Source: Dietzia sp. ANT_WB102
GTDB taxonomy: Bacteria > Actinomycetota > Actinomycetes > Mycobacteriales > Mycobacteriaceae
Direction of reading: 5' to 3'
Assembly (NCBI RefSeq): GCF_008369165.1
Contig: NZ_VOBA01000001.1
Span: 1,729,630 to 1,793,629 of the forward strand
DNA: 64,000 nt
Positions 26,426 to 34,866 of the stretch are shown piece after piece. The translations under genes were made by a program, and so were the position numbers. The notes under the pieces are model-generated. The model worked only from the letters and a program-made list of their open reading frames with translations, ran no database searches and had not been told where the DNA came from. How positions within the stretch are numbered: the first letter of the stretch is position 1; every line of letters begins with the position of its first letter.

Positions 26426-27403
26426 TCAGGCAACACCGTTGAATAGGCTGGTCACCGAGCCGTTCTCGAACACCTCGTGGATGGTCCGGGCCAGCAGCGG
26501 CGCGATGGACAGCACGGTGAGGTTCTCGAACCGCTTCTCCGGCGGGATCGGCAGCGTGTCGGTCGTGATGACCTCCTTGGCGCCGCAGGTGGCGAGACGC
26601 TCGGCGGCCGGGTCGGAGAAGATGCCGTGGGTGGTGGCGATGATGACGTCACCGGCACCGGCATCCTTGAGCACCTTGACCGCGCCGGCGATGGTGCCGC
26701 CGGTGTCGATCATGTCGTCCATGAGGACGCACGTGCGGCCCTCGACGTCACCGACGACGCGGTTGGACTTGACCTGGTTGGGCACGTTGGGATCGCGCGT
26801 CTTGTGGACGAACGCCAGCGGTGCACCGTCAAGGGCGTCGGCCCACTTCTCGCCCACCTTGACGCGGCCGGCGTCGGGGGAGACCACGACGATGTTGTCC
26901 GTGCCGTAGTGCTGACGCACGTAGTCCGACAGCTGGCCCTGCGCGTGCATGTGGTCCACGGGTCCGTCGAAGAAGCCCTGGATCTGGTCGGTGTGCAGGT
27001 CGACCGTGATGATGCGGTCGGCGCCGGCAGCCTTGAGCAGGTCCGCGATGAGGCGAGCCGAGATGGGCTCGCGTCCGCGGTGCTTCTTGTCCTGGCGCGC
27101 GTACGGGTAGAACGGCAGCACGGCGGTGATCCGCTTGGCGGAACCCCGCTTGAGCGCATCGATCATGATGAGCTGCTCCATGATCCACTTGTTCAGTGGA
27201 GCCGGGGCGCTCTGGAGGACGAACGCGTCGCACCCGCGGACGGACTCCTCGAAGCGGACGAAGATCTCTCCGTTGGCGAAGTCTCGGGCAGTCTGAGGAG
27301 TGACCTCGACTCCCAACTCGGCGGCTACCTGATCGGAGAGTTCGGGGTGCGCGCGACCCGCGAAAAACATCAGATTCTTCTGGTTGTCGATCCACTCGCT
27401 CAC
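26426..27403 (-). CDS. prs: Ribose-phosphate pyrophosphokinase
   Basis: 325 residues. Makes PRPP from ribose 5-phosphate and ATP. Visible motifs are FYPYARQDKKHRGREPISARL (catalytic flexible loop), TVDLHTDQIQGFF and the PRPP-binding loop VLMDDMIDTGGTI. Starts with GTG that overlaps the glmU stop as GTGA. The glmU-prs pair is conserved in the order and links cell-wall precursor and nucleotide synthesis. Confidence 0.97.
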   Translation of the reverse strand: MSEWIDNQKNLMFFAGRAHPELSDQVAAELGVEVTPQTARDFANGEIFVRFEESVRGCDAFVLQSAPAPLNKWIMEQLIMIDALKRGSAKRITAVLPFYPYARQDKKHRGREPISARLIADLLKAAGADRIITVDLHTDQIQGFFDGPVDHMHAQGQLSDYVRQHYGTDNIVVVSPDAGRVKVGEKWADALDGAPLAFVHKTRDPNVPNQVKSNRVVGDVEGRTCVLMDDMIDTGGTIAGAVKVLKDAGAGDVIIATTHGIFSDPAAERLATCGAKEVITTDTLPIPPEKRFENLTVLSIAPLLARTIHEVFENGSVTSLFNGVA

Positions 27404-28881
27404 TGCGTGAACCCGTCCTTCTGGGAGTCGTTCCGGGCACGACGGGCGGCCTCCGCCGAACCGGAATCCGGCCGGTTCTCGATCACCCAGTCGTCGATGT
27501 TCCTCTGCCGTCCGCCCGAGACCGCGAGGGCCCCGGGAGGGACGTCGTCCTTGATCACGGTACCCGCGCCCGAATAGGCGCCGTCTCCGACGGTCACCGG
27601 TGCGACGAACATGGTGTCCGAACCGGTGCGGCAGTGATCGCCGATCACTGTACGGTTCTTGCTCACCCCGTCGTAATTGACGAACACGCTCGATGCCCCG
27701 ATGTTGGTGTGCTCACCGATCGTCGCGTCACCCACGTAGGTCAAGTGCGGGACCTTGGTGTGGGAGCCGATCGTCGACTTTTTGACCTCAACGAAGGCGC
27801 CGATCTTGCTCTGTTCGCCCAGGTCCGCCTCGGGCCGTAAGTACGCGAACGGACCGACTTCCGCGCCGGCCCCGACTATGGCGTTCACTGCATGTGAACG
27901 CACGACGGACGCGCCCTCGCCGACCACAGTGTCCTGCAGGGTGGTGTCCGGACCGACGGTCGCGCCGTCGCCGATCGCCGTCGCGCCGGACAGATGGGTA
28001 CCGGGCAGGATCGTCACGTCGCGGCCCACACGCACATCCACGTCGAGCCACGTACTGGCCGGGTCGACGATCGTCGCTCCGGCCCGCATCGCCGACTCGC
28101 AGAGGCGACGGTTCATCTCACCTGCCAGCGCCGCCAGCTGTACGCGGTCGTTGACGCCCGCAACCAGATCGGCGTCCTCGATGCGGTGTCCGCGGATGAG
28201 GCCGTTTGCCCGCCGGGCCAGCTGGATGACGTCGGTGAGGTACAGCTCGCCCTGCGAATTGTCGGTGCTCAGTTTTCCGAGCTTGTCCCGCAGGACCTGC
28301 GCGTCGAAGGCGTAGATGCCGGAGTTGACCTCGTCGATGGCCCGCTCGTCCTGCGAGGCGTCCTTATGCTCGACGATCCTGAGCACCTCGCCGTCGTCGT
28401 TACGCACAATGCGGCCGTACCCCGTGGGGTCGGGAGCGGTCGACGTCAGCACGGTGACCGCGGCGCGCGGGCGCATGTCGTGCCGGGACACCACCTCTCG
28501 CAGGGTGTCGGCGTCAAGCAGGGGGATGTCCGAGGTGGTGACCAGGACGGTCCCCGAGAAATCGACGGGCAGCCCGGCTAGCCCGGCGGCGACCGCGTCG
28601 CCAGTGCCCTTCTGCTCGTGCTGCACCGCGGTGGAAACCGGCACGCCGATCTCGACCGACAGCTGCTCGACCGCCGCAGAGACCTGCTCGCGCTGATGCC
28701 CGACAACCACGACGATCGCGTCCGGCTCGAGCCCCGCCGCGGCGTGCAGCGCGTGGCCGAGCATCGTCCGCCCGCACACGCTGTGCAGCATCTTGGGGGT
28801 GGCGCTCTTCATCCGGGTGCCGGAACCGGCGGCCAGGACGATGACCGCGGTGTGCGCGCGATCGGTCTGCGGTGTCGTCAT
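27400..28881 (-). CDS. glmU: Bifunctional GlmU: GlcN-1-P acetyltransferase / UDP-GlcNAc pyrophosphorylase
   Basis: 493 residues. The N-terminal uridyltransferase has VIVLAAGSGTRMKS and HEQKGTGDAV. The C-terminal left-handed beta-helix acetyltransferase shows hexad repeats (IGDGATVGPDT, AEVGPFAYLRPEADLGEQSKIG) and the SSVFVNYDG active-site region. Makes UDP-GlcNAc for peptidoglycan and arabinogalactan linkage. ATG 28881 has GGAG just upstream; a much longer in-frame reading has low-complexity sequence unlike the family. Heads the glmU-prs-arsC operon. Confidence 0.97.
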   Translation of the reverse strand: MTTPQTDRAHTAVIVLAAGSGTRMKSATPKMLHSVCGRTMLGHALHAAAGLEPDAIVVVVGHQREQVSAAVEQLSVEIGVPVSTAVQHEQKGTGDAVAAGLAGLPVDFSGTVLVTTSDIPLLDADTLREVVSRHDMRPRAAVTVLTSTAPDPTGYGRIVRNDDGEVLRIVEHKDASQDERAIDEVNSGIYAFDAQVLRDKLGKLSTDNSQGELYLTDVIQLARRANGLIRGHRIEDADLVAGVNDRVQLAALAGEMNRRLCESAMRAGATIVDPASTWLDVDVRVGRDVTILPGTHLSGATAIGDGATVGPDTTLQDTVVGEGASVVRSHAVNAIVGAGAEVGPFAYLRPEADLGEQSKIGAFVEVKKSTIGSHTKVPHLTYVGDATIGEHTNIGASSVFVNYDGVSKNRTVIGDHCRTGSDTMFVAPVTVGDGAYSGAGTVIKDDVPPGALAVSGGRQRNIDDWVIENRPDSGSAEAARRARNDSQKDGFTQ

Positions 28882-29047
28882 CAATACTCCTCGGCGCGCC
28901 CCGCGCGCACGGTGGTGGGTGATGGGGTGGGTGGTGAGGCGGGTGACGGATAGATGTTCCGGGTGCGTCCGGCGAGCGGACCGCATCCCAGAATAGAGGG
29001 TCACTCCGACGATCCGAATCGGTTCGCTGCGGGGTAGCCTGCCCGGC

Positions 29048-30340
29048 GTGTCAGTTCTGAGGCGCCAGCTGGCAGATACCCGACCGCTACAGGAGCCGGA
29101 CTTTCGCAGACTGTGGTTCGCCAACATCATCACGGTCATCGGCTCGCAACTTTCGGTCGTCGCGGTGCCGCAGCAGGTCTTCGAGATCACCCGCAGCTCC
29201 GCGTACGTGGGGCTTACAGGCGTGTTCGCTCTCGTGCCCCTGGTCGTCTTCGGCTTGTGGGGCGGCGCCCTGGCCGACGCGCTCGACCGGCGGCGCCTGC
29301 TCATGGTCACCACCGTCGGGCTGATCGTCACCTCGCTGCTGTTCTGGGCGCAGGCCGCGGCCGGCAACCGGAACGTATGGGTGGTGATGGTGCTGCTCTC
29401 GGTGCAGCAGGCGTTCTTCGCGGTCAACCAACCCACCCGCTCGGCGATCATCCCGCGGATCGTCCCCTCCGACCAGTTGGCCTCCGCCTCGGCGTTGAAC
29501 ATGACCGTGATGCAGTTCGGCGCGATCGTTGGGCCACTGTCTGCGGGCATCCTCATCCCTGTCCTGGGACTGTCGACGATGTACTTGTTCACCGCCGTCG
29601 CGCTCCTGGCCACCCTGTACGCGGTGTTCCGGCTCCCACCGCAGCCGGTCGCGGGGAAGGGCAAGTCCGTGGGGCTCAGGTCGGTGATCGACGGGTTCGC
29701 CTACCTCGCCACCCGCCGCATCCTGTTGGCCTCGTTCCTCGTGGACATCATCGCGATGGTCTTCGGCATGCCACGGGCACTGTTCCCGCAGATCGCCGCC
29801 GACTCGTTCGGCGACCCCGCGACCGGCGGGACCGCCCTCGGGCTGCTCTTCGCCGCGATGAGCGTGGGAGCCGTACTCGGTGGCGTGTTCTCCGGCTGGA
29901 TCCCACGAGTGCGCCGGCAGGGGCTGGCGGTACTGGTGTGCGTGGCGCTGTGGGGCCTGGCGATGGTGGCGTTCGGAGTGGTGGTGGCCGCGTCCTCACC
30001 GGGTGGCTCCGTCTGGTGGCTGTGGCTGGCCCTGGCCGCGCTCGCGTTCGGCGGCGCCGTCGACATGATCTCGGCTGCGTTCCGGCAGGCGATCCTGCTG
30101 GACTCGGCCACCGACGAGATGCGAGGTCGCCTGCAGGGCGTGTTCATCGTCGTGGTGGCCGGCGGCCCACGGCTCGGCGACGTGGCCCATGGTGTCGCCG
30201 CGGCCTCACTCGGCACCGCGGCCGCCGCGGCCGGGGGCGGCGTGCTGGTGGTGATCGGCGTCGTGATCTGCGCGATCGCCTTCCCGGCGTTCCTGCGCTA
30301 CACCGTCCGCAGCGCGATCGAGCGGGGAGCACAGGGGTAG
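29048..30340 (+). CDS. MFS exporter, EntS-like (MFS_3)
   Basis: 430 residues, 12 hydrophobic segments. FRRLWFANIITVIGSQLSVVAVP at the start and ADALDRRRLL after helix 2 match the MFS_3/enterobactin-exporter-like group that includes drug and siderophore efflux proteins. GTG start. It is divergent from glmU (166-bp gap), with no siderophore genes nearby, so the substrate is unknown. Confidence 0.85.
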   Translation: MSVLRRQLADTRPLQEPDFRRLWFANIITVIGSQLSVVAVPQQVFEITRSSAYVGLTGVFALVPLVVFGLWGGALADALDRRRLLMVTTVGLIVTSLLFWAQAAAGNRNVWVVMVLLSVQQAFFAVNQPTRSAIIPRIVPSDQLASASALNMTVMQFGAIVGPLSAGILIPVLGLSTMYLFTAVALLATLYAVFRLPPQPVAGKGKSVGLRSVIDGFAYLATRRILLASFLVDIIAMVFGMPRALFPQIAADSFGDPATGGTALGLLFAAMSVGAVLGGVFSGWIPRVRRQGLAVLVCVALWGLAMVAFGVVVAASSPGGSVWWLWLALAALAFGGAVDMISAAFRQAILLDSATDEMRGRLQGVFIVVVAGGPRLGDVAHGVAAASLGTAAAAAGGGVLVVIGVVICAIAFPAFLRYTVRSAIERGAQG

Positions 30341-30517
30341 AGCGCCGAGTTCCTCGACAGTGACCGGTGGAGGGGCCCGGAGGCAGCCCCTACGGTGAGG
30401 GCAACGATGACTGCCGAGCGGAATGGGGCACAGCGTGTGGCGGCGGGTGTGCTGCCGTCTACGCGCCGAGTGCACCGGGTCGACGTGGACAACCCGGAGG
30501 GAACAGGAGCGAGTCAC

Positions 30518-30688
30518 GTGACTGGAATAAACGGACCGGGTCGGCCCGAGGACGATCCGGACTTCCGACCCGACGCCGAGGTGGAGCGGGTTCCGCGGCG
30601 CGCGCGTCAGCCGGCGCTGACGGTCCTGGCCATCGGCCTCGTGCTGCTGCTCGTGCTGGCGGTGGGCATCTTCGGCGGGATCTTCTGA
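30518..30688 (+). CDS. Small single-pass membrane protein
   Basis: 56 residues from GTG 30518, which has AGGAG 8 bp upstream; in-frame readings from 30395 would be 97 residues. An N-terminal charged region rich in Asp, Arg and Pro is followed by a single C-terminal helix (TVLAIGLVLLLVLAVGIFGGIF region). A tail-anchored small protein of unknown function. Codon usage looks like that of neighbouring genes. It is between the MFS exporter and tRNA-Gln. Confidence 0.6.
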   Translation: MTGINGPGRPEDDPDFRPDAEVERVPRRARQPALTVLAIGLVLLLVLAVGIFGGIF

Positions 30689-30817
30689 TCCGCCCCCCAC
30701 GGCCCGGCCTGCGGCCCCGCGCGGCTCTCCCGCCCCTGCGCGGAGTCACTGCGTGCAGCGTTTTCCCAGGGACGCCGAGCCAGGGGCTGGACAGAGTGAC
30801 TCGGCGTGAAAATGGAG

Positions 30818-30889
30818 CTCCCCCGCCAGGACTCGAACCTGAAATGCCTGAACCAAAATCAGGAGTGTTGCCGATTACACCACGGGGGA
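30818..30889 (-). tRNA. tRNA-Gln (anticodon TTG)
   Basis: 72-nt cloverleaf on the minus strand. Acceptor TCCCCCG (5' end at 30889) pairs with CGGGGGA. The anticodon stem CCTGA/TCAGG encloses loop TTTTGGT with anticodon TTG. The T arm contains TTCGAGT. The discriminator base is G and CCA is not encoded. Anticodon UUG reads CAA, and CAG by wobble. Confidence 0.95.
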
Positions 30890-31008
30890 CCGGCCCGCGA
30901 ACGAGCCGCTACCAGTGTGGCATACGCGGGAGTGCTGACCGGAGCGGGCTGTGACCGGTGCGGGCCATTGGCCCGTCTAGGCTCGGGGGATCAGCGGAAG
31001 GGTGGAAC

Positions 31009-31716
31009 ATGACGGGCGAGGATGTGCCGGCGCCGAGGGTGAGAATGCCGGCAGCCAAGCGGCGGCAGCAGCTGGTGGAGGTCGGGCGACGGATCTTTGC
31101 CGAGAACGGCTACGACGCCGCGACGGTGGAGGACATCGCCGCGGCGGCGGGAGTGTCCAAACCCGTGGTCTACGAGCACTTCGGCGGCAAAGAGGGGCTG
31201 TACGCGGTGGTATGCGACCGCGAGTTGGCCTACCTGGGCGCGGAGATCACCGAGGCTTTGCAGGGCGAGGGTTCACGGCGGCGCATCGAGCGTGCGGCAA
31301 TGGCGCTACTGCGTTATGTCGAAGAGCGGACGGACGGCTTCCGGATCCTGGTGCGCGAATCATCCCCGGCGGGCGGAAGCTCGTATTCGACCCTGCTCAA
31401 TGACGCCACCGCGAGCGTGACCTACATCCTCGAGGAAGAGTTCGTCGTCCGCGGATTCGATCCCGTCACCACGAGCGTCTACGCGCAGGCGCTGGTGGGG
31501 ATGGTCTCAGGCACGGCCCAGTGGTGGCTCGACGTCCGCACGCCCCCCAAGGAAGCGGTGGCGGCGCACATCGTCAATCTCTGCTTCAACGGCTTGTCGC
31601 ACCTCGACCCGGCGCCGTCGCTGGAGGGCGAGGTGCTGGCCAAGTATTCCGAGGAGAGCCATCAGGACGGAATCTCGGCCGGTCGCGATCTTCGCCCGGG
31701 GCCGGGCCAACCGTAG
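31009..31716 (+). CDS. TetR-family transcriptional regulator
   Basis: 235 residues. N-terminal HTH: RIFAENGYDAATVEDIAAAA then GVSKPVVYEHFGGKEGLYAVV, the classical TetR motif. Position between glmU and mfd equals that of Rv1019 in M. tuberculosis. ATG 31009 follows GGAAGGGTGG. The last residues lie inside a 22-bp direct duplication that includes the stop codon. The ligand and targets are unknown. Confidence 0.88.
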   Translation: MTGEDVPAPRVRMPAAKRRQQLVEVGRRIFAENGYDAATVEDIAAAAGVSKPVVYEHFGGKEGLYAVVCDRELAYLGAEITEALQGEGSRRRIERAAMALLRYVEERTDGFRILVRESSPAGGSSYSTLLNDATASVTYILEEEFVVRGFDPVTTSVYAQALVGMVSGTAQWWLDVRTPPKEAVAAHIVNLCFNGLSHLDPAPSLEGEVLAKYSEESHQDGISAGRDLRPGPGQP

Positions 31717-31744
31717 GCCGAGGCCGGGCCAACCGTAGGCCGAG
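31701..31744. repeat. 22-bp direct duplication spanning the TetR stop codon
   Basis: Two perfect adjacent 22-bp copies, 31701-31722 and 31723-31744. The first copy contains the TAG stop at 31714-31716, so the second is untranslated. The stop lies in the first copy, so the duplication does not lengthen the protein. Confidence 0.95.
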
Positions 31745-31746
31745 GC

Positions 31747-31783
31747 AGAGGCCGGGTGCCGCGTTCGGCGGCACCCGGCCTCT
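31747..31783. terminator. Strong hairpin between convergent TetR and HdeD-like genes
   Basis: Perfect 16-bp stem (31747-31762 with 31768-31783) around a 5-base GTTCG loop, located between the stop codons of two convergent genes. No T-run on either side, so it may act as a bidirectional terminator of the U-less actinobacterial type or as an RNA-stability hairpin. Confidence 0.7.
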
Positions 31784-31795
31784 GGGCGACGGGTC

Positions 31796-32362
31796 TCAGG
31801 CTGCGTCGGTCCTGCGCGCTCCCAGCTGGCCGGTGTCGGCGCGGAGACGGAACGCCACCGCGACCATGATCGCGCCCACGGCGAGTCCGAACCATCCGGC
31901 AAAGTTGACGAAGGTGGTGATCGCGTCCGGGCCCACCAGGGCGAGTCCGATCCCCAGCACGACCAGGACCGCTCCCAGGACCGCCATCATCCACGAGTTG
32001 GAGATCTCGGCGCTCAACGTGCGGGCACCGACGATCACAAGCACGCCGGAGGCCACCAGCCAGGCGGCGAAGAGCAGTGTCAGAGCGGTGGTTGTGAGCC
32101 CGGGCCAGAACAGGACGACCAGGCCGAGAATGATGAAGCCCACGCCAGCGAAAATCATGCCATTGCGGCCGTTGGCGCCGTTGGGCATAGCCAGCCCCGT
32201 CGTCACAGCCATGGCGCCGTCCCCGATTGCGAATGCAGCGACGAGGAATATCGCGAGAGTCATACTCGTGCCGGGGGAAACGAGAGCGGTCGCGCCGAGG
32301 GCGATCGCCAGCGCGCCGCGGATGAGCTGCACCCACCAGTTCCGGACGAGGGTTTCGATCAT
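31796..32362 (-). CDS. HdeD/DUF308 family membrane protein
   Basis: 188 residues with six hydrophobic segments in two similar halves: WWVQLIRGALAIALGATALV and the corresponding WMMAVLGAVLVVLGIGLALV. This is the HdeD/DUF308 repeat pattern; E. coli HdeD is linked to acid resistance, but function in actinobacteria is unknown. ATG 32362 with GGTGG upstream. It has its own 142-bp upstream gap and faces the TetR gene. Confidence 0.85.
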   Translation of the reverse strand: MIETLVRNWWVQLIRGALAIALGATALVSPGTSMTLAIFLVAAFAIGDGAMAVTTGLAMPNGANGRNGMIFAGVGFIILGLVVLFWPGLTTTALTLLFAAWLVASGVLVIVGARTLSAEISNSWMMAVLGAVLVVLGIGLALVGPDAITTFVNFAGWFGLAVGAIMVAVAFRLRADTGQLGARRTDAA

Positions 32363-32504
32363 TGGTCCACCTTTCTGAGGCGGGCAGGGCGCGTGCGCGG
32401 ATGCGATCGGGCCCTGCCACGGGTTTCGGTAATGATCACTACAGTAACTGGCTGTACACGCCGGGCATCTGCTCAACGCAGCACCGGACCCGCCGGTCGA
32501 GTGG

Positions 32505-33077
32505 TCAGTCGCGCCGGAACACGTCCAGGAGGAAGCCCTCTTCCCGGTGGTGGACGAGCCGAGTGAGGTCGGTCCGGCGCGCCAGTGCGGCGTGGACGTC
32601 CTCTCCATGGCAGGCGTGATCCTCCGAGCGCCCCAGCCAGTGGCACGCCGCGACCGTCCCGCCGGGTTCTGCCAGTTGCAGTAGCGCGGTGATGAGCTCG
32701 TCGAGTCCGTCGACCGGCGTGTAGTAGAGGAACTCCGAGAGCACGAGCAGGTCGCAGGACTGTCTCGGCCACGGGTCCAGCGCGTCGGCGGTACGCACGT
32801 GGACGTGGTCCAGCCCCGCCCCGTCGGCGCGGCGGCGGGCCTGGTCCGCGGCGGTGTCGATAACGTCCACCGCATGGACCTCGTCGCACCGCCCGGCAAG
32901 CATCTCGGTGAGTACCCCCACCGAGCAGGCGGGCTCGAAGCACACCCGGTAACGCTGGTCGGGCAGGGAGGCGAGCAGCAGTCCGTAGCGTCGCAGTTCG
33001 TACCAGGAGCCGGCGAAGTCCCAGGGGTCGTCCGCCCCGGAGTACATCTGCCGGAAGTAATGGCCCGGGGTGCTCAC
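32505..33077 (-). CDS. NodS-like SAM-dependent methyltransferase
   Basis: 190 residues. The start GHYFRQMYSGADDPWDF and SAM-binding loop FEPACSVGVLTEMLA with VHAVDV match the NodS group, which N-methylates chitooligosaccharide amines in rhizobia. No nodulation context here. The GTG start overlaps the PIG-L stop as GTGA, so it is the fourth and last gene of a coupled operon GT2-ACAD-PIG-L-methyltransferase. N-methylation of a sugar amine released by the PIG-L enzyme is an attractive but untested idea. Confidence 0.8.
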   Translation of the reverse strand: MSTPGHYFRQMYSGADDPWDFAGSWYELRRYGLLLASLPDQRYRVCFEPACSVGVLTEMLAGRCDEVHAVDVIDTAADQARRRADGAGLDHVHVRTADALDPWPRQSCDLLVLSEFLYYTPVDGLDELITALLQLAEPGGTVAACHWLGRSEDHACHGEDVHAALARRTDLTRLVHHREEGFLLDVFRRD

Positions 33078-33874
33078 AAGAAGATCGTCTCCTCGCGGGT
33101 GATCAGCCGGTCGAGGATCCAGTCGGGGAGGATCGCCTCATCCCCGGGTTGGTCGGACAGGGGAGCGATCTGAGTGCGGAACTCGCTGACGGCCGTGTGC
33201 TTGGCGGCGAGTTCGGCAGCGGTGAGCACCACACGGTGCCGGCGGTGCCACGGCACGCGCGGATCGGCTGGTGCGGCCCAGTGCCACGTCCACACGGGGT
33301 ATTCCGCGAGGCGCGCCCCGGTGGTGGCGCACGCCCGGGCGGCTGCGCGGCCGGAGGCCTCGTGGTCCGGGTGGCCGTCTCCGCTCCAGGTGCTCAGCAC
33401 CAGGCAGTCGGCGCCGCCACCACGGCCGATGACGTCGGTGATCGCGTCTGTCAGACGCGATTCCTGAGTACGGACACCGCCGTCGGGGAGGCCGAGACGC
33501 ACTGGCTCGGGTAGTCCCAGTACGGAGCAGGCGCGCCGGCTCTCGGAGACCCTCAGGGACGCGAGGCGCTGCGGGCACACGGTGGGGGACTCAGGGTGCG
33601 AGGCGTCGCCGTCGGTGACGGCCACGATCTCCACCTCGACCCCGGCGGCGGCGAACCGGGCTGCGGTGATGCCCACGCCGAGGATCTCGTCGTCGGGGTG
33701 AGGCGCGACGACGACCAGCCGCCGGATCTCGGACGGGATATCCAGCTCGGCGTCCGGGGGCCGATCGCGCAGCCAGGTGTCCCACCGGGCGTGGGGCGTG
33801 CCGCGGTCGCCGGGTCCGATGCCGGCCCAGTCCGTGGAACCGTCCCCGGCGGCTCCTGCCGCCCCGCCGGTCAC
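33074..33874 (-). CDS. PIG-L family N-acetylglucosaminyl deacetylase-like hydrolase
   Basis: 266 residues. The zinc and catalytic motif APHPDDEILG lies near residue 57 and a second HPDHE near 167, diagnostic of PIG-L/LmbE deacetylases such as MshB. These remove acetyl groups from GlcNAc-linked substrates. GTG 33874 overlaps the acyl-CoA dehydrogenase stop as GTGA; GTG 33883 is an alternative. Third gene of the four-gene operon. A deacetylase followed by an N-methyltransferase suggests modification of an amino sugar. Confidence 0.86.
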   Translation of the reverse strand: MTGGAAGAAGDGSTDWAGIGPGDRGTPHARWDTWLRDRPPDAELDIPSEIRRLVVVAPHPDDEILGVGITAARFAAAGVEVEIVAVTDGDASHPESPTVCPQRLASLRVSESRRACSVLGLPEPVRLGLPDGGVRTQESRLTDAITDVIGRGGGADCLVLSTWSGDGHPDHEASGRAAARACATTGARLAEYPVWTWHWAAPADPRVPWHRRHRVVLTAAELAAKHTAVSEFRTQIAPLSDQPGDEAILPDWILDRLITREETIFL

Positions 33875-34866
33875 CGCGCCCACCCGCCGTGGGTGGCGGC
33901 GGTGGCGCCCAGTCCGGCCAGGTCCCGCTCGGCGTGGAACTGCCGGATGTACACCTGGGCGTCGAGCACGTTCTGTGCGTGCCGCGGGTCCATCGCGAGT
34001 GGCCCGGCGCCGAGTGCCCGGCCGACGCGCCGGATGGTCTCGTCTACCGCGGCCTCGACCAGCGCCCGCACGCGCACGGCCCGGTGGCGGGCGGTGGCGA
34101 GGTCCGCTCCGGGCCCGTCGCGGTCGACCTCCGCAGCGGCCGCGTCCAGCGCCCACGAGGCCCCGCCCAGGGCCACGTCCACCCCGCCGAGGTGGGCCAG
34201 GGCGTGGGCCTCGGCGTCGGGCCGGGTCGCCCGCGCGAGGAGGGGCCGGGCCACGGCGATCCCGGCACCGAGCCAGCAGGCGGCCACCCCGATCCCGCCG
34301 TGCCAGAACCCGGGCCGGTCGAGGTAGGAGCGGTGGTCGCCGATGGTGCGGGCCGCCGCGTCGGTGAACTCCACGCTGGTGGTGCGGCTTCCGGACATCC
34401 CCGGGTGCGCCCAGCCGCCGCCCCGGGGCGCGACACCGGGCTGGCGCAGGTCGACGGCGAAGAGGCGCGGCTCGTCGTCGTCGAGCGCGGTGACCAGGGC
34501 GTGCGTGCACACGTCGCCGCCGGAGCACCAGGCCTTGACCCCGTCGAGCACCCACCCGCCGTCCGCGCGGCGGGCGGTGAGTACTGGTGTCGGCGGCTCG
34601 GCCGCCCACACGCCCCACAGTTCGTCGCGTCCCACGCGGGTGCCGTCGATCTCGGCGAGGATCGCGTCGGCGTCGGCGTGCGCCTCCGCCAGGCGGCCGG
34701 CGGAGACGTCGGTCGCGCACATCACGGTGAGCTCGGACCACCGGGTGCGGGTGTCGCCGCGGGCGGGCAGCGGCAGGTCGGCGCGTCCCGCGCGCACCCA
34801 GTCGCGGGCCAGGGCGGCGGATCGTGTGGGGTCGGGGGTGGCCGGGGAAGCGTGGGGCACGGTCAT
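33871..34866 (-). CDS. Acyl-CoA dehydrogenase-like protein
   Basis: 331 residues, shorter than usual acyl-CoA dehydrogenases (about 380). A central beta-domain region (GWVLDGVKAWCSGGDVCTHALV) and helical C-terminal domain are present. It is diverged: I do not see the usual catalytic Glu segment clearly, so dehydrogenase activity is uncertain. It is ATGA-coupled to the upstream glycosyltransferase and GTGA-coupled to PIG-L. In this uncharacterised gene set it might oxidise an acyl or amine group, or it may have lost activity. Confidence 0.75.
   Translation of the reverse strand: MTVPHASPATPDPTRSAALARDWVRAGRADLPLPARGDTRTRWSELTVMCATDVSAGRLAEAHADADAILAEIDGTRVGRDELWGVWAAEPPTPVLTARRADGGWVLDGVKAWCSGGDVCTHALVTALDDDEPRLFAVDLRQPGVAPRGGGWAHPGMSGSRTTSVEFTDAAARTIGDHRSYLDRPGFWHGGIGVAACWLGAGIAVARPLLARATRPDAEAHALAHLGGVDVALGGASWALDAAAAEVDRDGPGADLATARHRAVRVRALVEAAVDETIRRVGRALGAGPLAMDPRHAQNVLDAQVYIRQFHAERDLAGLGATAATHGGWAR

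Noticed and set aside
33074-34741. A fused protein ahead of the PIG-L domain
   Set aside because: The extra N-terminal part is out-of-frame acyl-CoA dehydrogenase sequence; the GTGA overlap gives a natural PIG-L start.
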